Shown here: piece by piece, positions 58,425-64,000 of the stretch
How positions within the stretch are numbered: position 1 is the stretch's first letter
Layout: the number at the start of each line of letters is the position of its first letter
Assembly (NCBI GenBank): GCA_025890175.1
Contig: JANPYM010000006.1
Coordinates: 2,306,565 to 2,370,564, forward strand
Direction: 5' to 3'
Source: Ciborinia camelliae
Lineage: Eukaryota; Ascomycota; Leotiomycetes; Helotiales; Sclerotiniaceae
Length of the DNA stretch: 64,000 nt
The notes under the pieces: model-generated
What the model was told of the DNA's origin: nothing
Databases searched by the model: none
The model's input: only the letters and a program-made list of their open reading frames with translations
Translations under genes and position numbers: made by a program

Positions 58425-59721
58425 CAGGATTCAGCTTGAGAGTTTCTGAAGAGGAAGTGGAAGAGGAAGAGGGAGGATACGGGGTACGGGATTGGATGAG
58501 ATAATATTGGGATGGGATGCCAGATTTTGCGTATGTATGAGTAGGTAGGTAGGTAGGTATGGGGAATTGAGGAAGAGGGGGGTTCGGGATATTTTTTTTC
58601 TTTTTCTTTTTATTGAGAGGGTAGAGGGTAGAGGGTAAGGGGATGATGAGACGGAGAGGGGGCGAGTATAGAGAGCGAAAAGATTGTGGAGGAGGCTTTG
58701 AGGAGAGGAAGATTTTGAGGGGTTGTTTGACCAATGACTGGGTACTTATGAGAGGAACTTGCTATTTATTTTGCATCTGGAACTTTGTCGAATATTTATT
58801 GGTCCAGAGATGGATGGTATTGATCTAGGTGGGTAGAATATAGTCTTGACCCATCCATCCCCCATGCTAGTTTTTACGGCCCATTCACACGATCATACGG
58901 ACCCAATAAATGAGAATACGTCAAGTAATCTTCAAAGTTCAAACAAGTCTATGACCGCTAATCATCCCATCGAAAGAACAGCGTGTATGTACAGCATTCC
59001 CCGCAATCGGTGGGATATGATATACGCTCTTCAGTTTCGGACCTGTTGGGTAATTGTAATGTCCCCAGCAATGAGTCACACCGCAGATCTTGATACGAGA
59101 TCTTTTCACCTTCTGGACATGCTTTATCATGATTTTCGGCTGAGCTCCGCGCAGTCTTGGTTTGAAGGGTTCGGACGGAGCATACAGGAGGTCGGCTCTT
59201 ATTTACCTTACCTATGGCGAGGAGAAGATGGAGAGTTTGGGGATGGAGATGGAAAGTTGGGGGGAGAAGCTGGGATGCATCGCATGGGTGTATGACAAAG
59301 AAGAGATTGTTGGTATATATGTATATATGTATACATACCTTACTTAGGTATTTCAGAATCCTCGAGCCTCAAAAATAGAGTCCAGGCAATGGCCAACTTC
59401 AGTTGTCCGAAACAGAGATATTAATACTAGAGCCAGAAACCGAGGAATGCGTAGCAGCTCCAAAAGACGAGCCGTGATGTAGTGCGATTTTCTTCCTCGA
59501 GCGTACATTTGAGATTGAGAAAAAGTGAATTGCTTCGAGGTTTGACTCATATTCTTGCCATGTTTTCCCTCGGTTAACATCACAAAACCAACCCAACAAT
59601 AGGTACTTAAAAGTCAAAGCACTCCAAAGATATTTCACCAACCAATCTCTACCCCGCCACAAGCATCATCTCACCAAAGATACCCAACGATCTCGATCTC
59701 GAGCTCCAAATCAAAATCAAA

Positions 59722-60264
59722 ATGTCACAAGCCGTCCAAACCGCCCTCGCGATCCCGGAACTCGTCGAACAAATCCTCCTTCACCTTCCCATTACCGATC
59801 TCTTGATACGCATCCAACGCATCAACACGTACTTCCGCAAAATCATAGACTCATCGCCGCGTCTCCAACACCGACTTTTCTTCTCCGGCAACAAAGATGG
59901 GCACGATGCTACGATTCGACCAAATCCTCTCCTATACTCCTCACTCCACGCCTACATCAATCCGGAGCGGAAAGAATGGGTATGCTCGGAAGAGATTCCG
60001 CCGCTGGAATTGTGTGAAATGGGATTTGGGCCAGGGGTGGAAAGGAAGGGGTTTCGCAGGAAAGACGCGAGTTGGAGGAGAATGTTGGTGGTGGTGCCTC
60101 CGGTGAAGGGACTTTACATCGAAACGGTTTGGGGAACTAGTTATGTGAGAGATGAGGGGGGAGTTAGGATGGACAAGTTGAGTCGCGGGATTTTGCGTGA
60201 GGTGTGGGAATCGCTTGAAGTTCACGGGGAGGAAGGCATGCTGAATCGTGCGGCGTGGGATTGA
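59722..60264 (+). CDS. F-box protein
   Basis: A single frame of 180 residues. Residues about 9-50 form an F-box (ALAIPELVEQILLHLPITDLL...QRINTYFRKIIDSSPRLQHRLFF), the Skp1-binding motif of SCF ubiquitin ligase receptors. The rest has the short fungal layout that follows this F-box in many small proteins: a RPNPLL segment, then PPLELCEMGF, then SWRRMLVVVPPV. No known substrate-binding repeat is present. The ATG at 59722 has a strong context (AAAATGTC). A run of TA repeats lies in the 3' flank (about 60309-60331). Assignment to the F-box superfamily is good; the target is unknown. Confidence 0.8.
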   Translation: MSQAVQTALAIPELVEQILLHLPITDLLIRIQRINTYFRKIIDSSPRLQHRLFFSGNKDGHDATIRPNPLLYSSLHAYINPERKEWVCSEEIPPLELCEMGFGPGVERKGFRRKDASWRRMLVVVPPVKGLYIETVWGTSYVRDEGGVRMDKLSRGILREVWESLEVHGEEGMLNRAAWD

Positions 60265-61213
60265 CTGGAAGGTTTATTATATCGGATGGGTAATGGTATT
60301 TTAAGGGAATATATATATATATATATATATGAGGCTTTAGTGGTGTTTTCCGCCTTGAAAATTCTTAACTGATCCATAGACGGGAAAGCGACGTGAAAGA
60401 CATGTTACTCGTTACTCTGAAGATGATACGAGGTAGCCTATGCACTCAGATACATGATCGGCGTATGAAAAAACCTGTTGGCAGGCAAGGGCCGAATTCA
60501 GCCGACGGATAGAAAAGGAGTGATGAAATAAATCATTACGAGTTCTGAGAAATGTGGCATGGAAGTATATCAGCTCAGAATGTGCGCCCATTTATGTTTC
60601 ACAATGATAACAATATATCCTGTCCAATGACATCAGTGGAACGTGGTTTCCCATCGTATCTCTCAATCAGGTGATGACAACTTGCAAGACCTTCGATATT
60701 AAAAACCACCACGGCGCCACTCGTTCTTGTAGAACCTCATTTGAGTTCACTACATCGGGCGTTCCGACACCCGAGTTTATTCAAGACATTCATTCTCTAC
60801 ACCACCTTAGCTACCGTGAAATGACGATGCCGAGGAAAGAACTATTCGCATAAACACCTTGCAGTCCGTATTATACTACGTTACAATGTACTGAATTTTC
60901 AACCCACATTATCTATTTCGACACGTCCTTTCCTGCAGATTCATGCAAAAGTCGTAGCTTCCGTTGAAGATGGTGGACCTCGTATTTCGGGCTTCGTATT
61001 GAAGAAAGGGCGATGGCTTGGCACTGCATATGGAAATGAATACGGCGGTTCGTGATTGCCGTAACATCATGATGAGATCTCTCTTGCCGTTGAGTATTGT
61101 TGTTTGTTTGAGTATAAAAATGAGATTTTTCCACTTGACAAAACTTCTCATCAACTTTTTATCATCAACTTTTTATCAACTTTCCATCAACTTTCCATCA
61201 ATTATCAGTCATC
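60265..61213. other. Intergenic region, promoter of small secreted protein gene
   Basis: 949 bp with no supportable gene. A TA dinucleotide tract is at 60309-60331. The right end contains the TATA box and repeated leader of the small secreted protein gene. Confidence 0.5.
61113..61202 (+). promoter_or_regulatory. TATA box and repeated ATCAACTTT leader
   Basis: TATAAAAA lies at 61113-61120, about 94 bp before the ATG at 61214. The intervening leader (about 61148-61202) carries four copies of ATCAACTTT followed by TT or CC. The arrangement looks like a compact, inducible promoter and unstructured leader. Confidence 0.5.
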
Positions 61214-61928
61214 ATGCAATTCTCCAAACTCCTCATCATTTATACAGGAGCCATAACTACGGGCCTAGCACAATACATGGTTCCTACCCCATGGTACGTT
61301 CAAAATATCGTGATTGGTAACACCAGACATGGAACCGGCGGCTTGTGAGTATTATACTTCCCAAAAGCTATGAATTGGCTGTGGAGATGCTAACCTGAGG
61401 AAAACAGCTGGTCATTCAACTTGATTGACTCGCCGACTGCCGCCCCCCAGGGTCTGAATGTAACCTGTAGATATAATAGTTACGCTACCTATTGGTTTGC
61501 AACCGATGGTGCTCCCATCAACGCGCCTTGCAGTGGCGACCCCAATGTGACTTTCAGTCTATATCCCAACGGCAATCATTTTACCTTCAATATCACGCAC
61601 TTGTATGGAAATTGCGGAACGTAAGTTTGTATCTGATACGCGGATAGATGAAGCTGTATACTAACGACTTATTATAGTGCAGAAAGCCCAGTCCCTGTGA
61701 GCACAATCGGTTCTTTGATATCGCAGAAATGATTTTGGAAAAGAAATTACTGACCCCCTGATTCTCTAGTGCAACGACAACGGAACATGGCGATTCAGTA
61801 CGGATGATGTGCTGGGACAAGAGAGGGATGTTCAAAACAACTTTGGACAGTCTGGAAGTTTCGTCAGAGAATTCATTTCCATGTATCCAAAGCGGGCAAT
61901 ACCTAGTGTGAAGTGCGAGTTCTGTTGA
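61214..61928 (+). CDS. Small secreted Cys-containing protein (candidate effector)
   Basis: Four exons: 61214-61344, 61408-61620, 61678-61696 and 61770-61928, giving about 173 residues. Residues 1-19 (MQFSKLLIIYTGAITTGLA) form a signal peptide with likely cleavage after Ala19. The mature part has six Cys (exons 2 and 4), several Asn-glycosylation sites (NVT, NIT, NGT) and many aromatic residues, and ends in KCEFC. The third exon is only 19 nt. Skipping the last splice would instead end the protein at a TGA near 61728. The open 53-codon fourth exon with paired Cys supports splicing. I recognise no domain. Size, secretion and Cys suggest an apoplastic protein or effector, which is inference. Confidence 0.65.
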
Positions 61929-62425
61929 TCTCGTATAGGACGGTGATTGATGGGGACGAAGGGATGCCTAGTGTGCTATGGCAACCAAAACTAGTCGAAG
62001 TGCATGAAGTTCTCCGATGGAGTCTTGTAGGATTGGCGGAAACCCAAAATAGAAATGAATAGAATTAAGAATTGACAACCCCGCTACAAAATTCTTCCGA
62101 GTGCTTTGAGATATCAGTAGCCAGAATACCTTGGTTATAAAGCTCTAATGGTTTGGGAGGATTGAAATAAATAGAGAATGAAGATGAAGATGAACACACC
62201 TTTGAGGAAGCACTCAACACTGCATTGACGTTAGCTTTTAGCAATAGTGTGTAATCACGCACCCTACTTGCAAATTGCTTGCAAATTGCTTGCAAATTGC
62301 TTCGTCATTTGTGCTTATCCGCAACCAAATAAATCCAAAGTTTCCCCAGGAGTCCTAAACTAACTTGAGTGATAAAATGATAATGAGATGGCATTATTAT
62401 AACCAAGACCAGTCAAATTATGTCA
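61929..62425. other. Convergent 3' flanks with 11-bp tandem repeat
   Basis: 497 bp between the convergent secreted-protein and CXC genes. An 11-bp unit CTTGCAAATTG is repeated three times at 62267-62299. No gene is seen. Confidence 0.6.
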
Positions 62426-63542
62426 CTAATGTTTGAATTGATCATGATACTCATTCGACACTCCACCACAACCCTCACAAGGATTCGATCTTCCATATTG
62501 ACACTTTCCGCAATCCTTACAATGCCAGTCTCTCCAGTCATTGCATTCGTCACAAACAGGACAATGTCGAGTATGGCTGAATTCTTCCCATGCCCCAGAG
62601 CAAAAGGAAAAATAACACCCACCGTCCTCAACAAACGCCCTTTTGAACAACGCCATTCGGATTGGTTTTCTTTCTGCTGCAGTCTTAGCCTTGAGCCACG
62701 CTTCTCCGAGCTTTTGTATTTCTTTATCCGATCCATCGTAGAATATTGCTCCTTCGGGCTCATCGTAATACATCTTTTCATCAACTCCCATAACCGTACT
62801 TCGCAATTCTTCTTGTGTATAGGCGGAATCAAGATCTAAATCGGGTCCTTGGGCCTTCATCCAACCTACGAAACAATTTGTAGCGCGTAATTTCTCTTCT
62901 CCGAAGAAGATGGTAAGTTTGTTTAGAAAATTGACACATGAGGTACATTTGCAGTCCGGACCACAACTGAAGGAATTCTTAGAACATTCGCATCGACCAC
63001 TTTCGCACTCGTCTTCACAGGAGCAGGAAGAGACGTCGAAAATACCGCGCCGTTTGAGCTAAGAATAGATTAGTGATCCCCTCAGCGTGACATAAGATTG
63101 ATCGTATCCTTACTTCTGTTACCTTTCTATTTTTATTGACAGTTTCGTCCTCCGTCAGAGAGATATCATCCTTATGAGCATTTTCGCCGGGGGTATGATC
63201 AGAAGAAGAATCAGAAGAAGAATCGGGAGCAGCATCCGGGTCAGCGTCAAGTTCGGATGGGGACTCATCCAGATGCTCCATTTTCGCATGTTCCAAATCG
63301 ATTACATGGGCTATTTCAGGACTAGAAATATAAGCTTGAACGAGAATAGTACGAAGCTGCGATTCTTTCAAGTCGTGAACCAACTTATTCGCTCTGAACA
63401 ACGCAGCCATGGATGATTGTGGACTTAATTGCTCCATCTCGACTCCAGTCCTAGGAATTTTAGTAAATCGCTCTGTTGATAGGTCTCCTTCTGCTTTTCG
63501 TTTGTTGGGTGGAGCCATTTTAGGATGTGGTTGAAGCGGCAT
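62426..63542 (-). CDS. CXC (TSO1/tesmin-type) zinc protein with second Cys cluster
   Basis: Two exons on the minus strand, 63542-63114 and 63058-62426 (55-nt intron, GTAAGG...TTCTTAG), about 353 residues. The N-terminus is basic (PPNKRKAEG), then a short helical block (AALFRANKLVHDLKESQLRTIL) and an acidic Ser/Asp run (about 100-120). Residues 155-184 hold nine Cys in CxCx3Cx4CxCx6Cx3CxCx2C order, the pattern of a CXC/TCR zinc domain as in TSO1 and LIN54, which bind DNA. A second Cys-rich cluster, CPVCDEC...WHCKDCGKC...PCEGC, lies at about 309-340. The combination suggests a nuclear DNA- or chromatin-binding protein. Two ATGs are possible (63542, 63518). Only one CXC repeat is present, unlike LIN54. 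Exact family unknown. Confidence 0.75.
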
Positions 63543-64000
63543 ATGAATAGCAAATTGTATGATGCAGGCGAATGATCAGGAAGCTTGTAGTTGATTGAGT
63601 AAATCTTGAAGATGTGGAAGACGCGTTTCGCATTTGATAGGGATACGCGATAGCACGAGGATGGCCTGTGCAAGAGCCTTTATTGCATGATGACTAAGCG
63701 GAACCTGATTGGGGAAAAGGGGGTTTCTTTTTGTTTGATCATCATTGATGCCCAAATGGGCAGTTCAAGAACATTCGAGGGAATGTTTTTGGTGTTATTA
63801 TTGAAGGACTATGTTTATCTTATGTATCATCTCCTATTTCTCCCATTTATCAATCGAGTAGTTCTCATATTGTTTTTAAACAATAAAAATGCTAGGAGAG
63901 GCAGGGAGGAAAATGCATTTTCAATTTATGATCTATCAAATTCCTACCCTTCATCTCACGCGTTGACGCGAGACGCGTTATGTACTTGCTTTTCTCATGC
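63543..64000 (-). promoter_or_regulatory. CXC gene upstream region with three MCB boxes (ACGCGT)
   Basis: ACGCGT occurs at 63621-63626, 63958-63963 and 63973-63978, about 80, 420 and 435 bp upstream of the CXC protein ATG. A partial GACGCG lies between the last two. ACGCGT is the MluI cell-cycle box bound by MBF in fungi at G1/S. The sites are seen; regulation by MBF is inferred. The window ends here, so another gene may share this region. Confidence 0.5.

Larger units (their letters stand above)
56519..59721. other. Large non-coding region with tandem repeats
   Basis: 3.2 kb with no supportable gene. It holds TTTTC repeats at 57067-57106, a TA run near 57403-57418, a duplicated 17-bp GGGTAGCTGCCTGCCGT at 57864-57880 and 57885-57901, a TACCTAGGTA palindrome at 57701-57710, a 9-bp tandem repeat at 58371-58424, and TAGG repeats near 58541-58560. 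The longest frame (58846-59295, plus) has no ATG at its start and no family look. Confidence 0.55.

Noticed and set aside
58846..59295. 149-codon plus-strand frame upstream of the F-box gene
   Set aside because: It begins at TTG rather than ATG, has low-information composition and shows no domain.

Overview
The window is nuclear DNA of a filamentous ascomycete. The evidence is many short introns (about 48 to 86 nt, GT...AG, often GTAAGT or GTATGT donors), widely spaced single-gene transcription units and mostly Pezizomycotina-type proteins. The protein flavour and the intergenic motifs (taggtaggt, CTACCTAGGTAG) fit Leotiomycetes/Helotiales, possibly a Sclerotiniaceae relative. That placement is inference, not a search result. 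I can support nineteen protein-coding genes with exon structures. I see no rRNA, tRNA, CRISPR array or intact transposon.

Layout from left to right. 1-2.7 kb: no supportable gene. 2.7-8.3 kb, minus strand: a transportin (Kap104) and a PAC4-type proteasome-assembly chaperone. 8.7-15.5 kb, plus strand: mitochondrial phosphatidylserine decarboxylase, a two-Rossmann FAD oxidoreductase, and a Herp/Usa1-like ubiquitin-like ER membrane protein. 15.9-22.5 kb: CORVET subunit Vps3 (minus), divergent from the Golgi coiled-coil protein Coy1/CASP (plus). 24.7-25.7 kb: a secreted DUF3455 protein. 27.1-36.0 kb, minus strand: Ctr9 of the Paf1 complex and an Snf2/Sth1-class remodeller with a bromodomain. 36.9-39.5 kb: a secreted S41/CPAF-like peptidase in five exons.

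39.5-47.2 kb is gene-poor. It holds a 51-residue Cys-rich small protein, a set of three CACGTG sites spaced exactly 12 bp apart, a possible decayed membrane-protein gene, and an AT-rich island with three copies of the palindrome AGTCCGGACT. Next to the island is a P-loop protein with a membrane anchor and no function I can name. 48.9-56.5 kb: a divergent secreted histidine acid phosphatase, an OCRL/INPP5B-like 5-phosphatase (minus) and the decapping subunit Dcp1 (plus). Between the first two lies a dense cluster of simple repeats. 56.5-64 kb: mostly non-coding with tandem repeats, an F-box protein, a small secreted Cys-containing protein (candidate effector) with a 19-nt microexon, and a nuclear-type CXC zinc protein whose upstream region carries three MCB (ACGCGT) boxes.

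Most genes are housekeeping functions in nuclear import, transcription, endomembrane trafficking, lipid synthesis and RNA decay, and they do not form one pathway. The most unusual candidates are the P-loop/membrane protein, the 51-aa Cys-rich protein, the phased E-boxes and the CXC gene with MCB boxes. Splice sites were read by eye from reading frame, consensus and family conservation. No similarity search was run.
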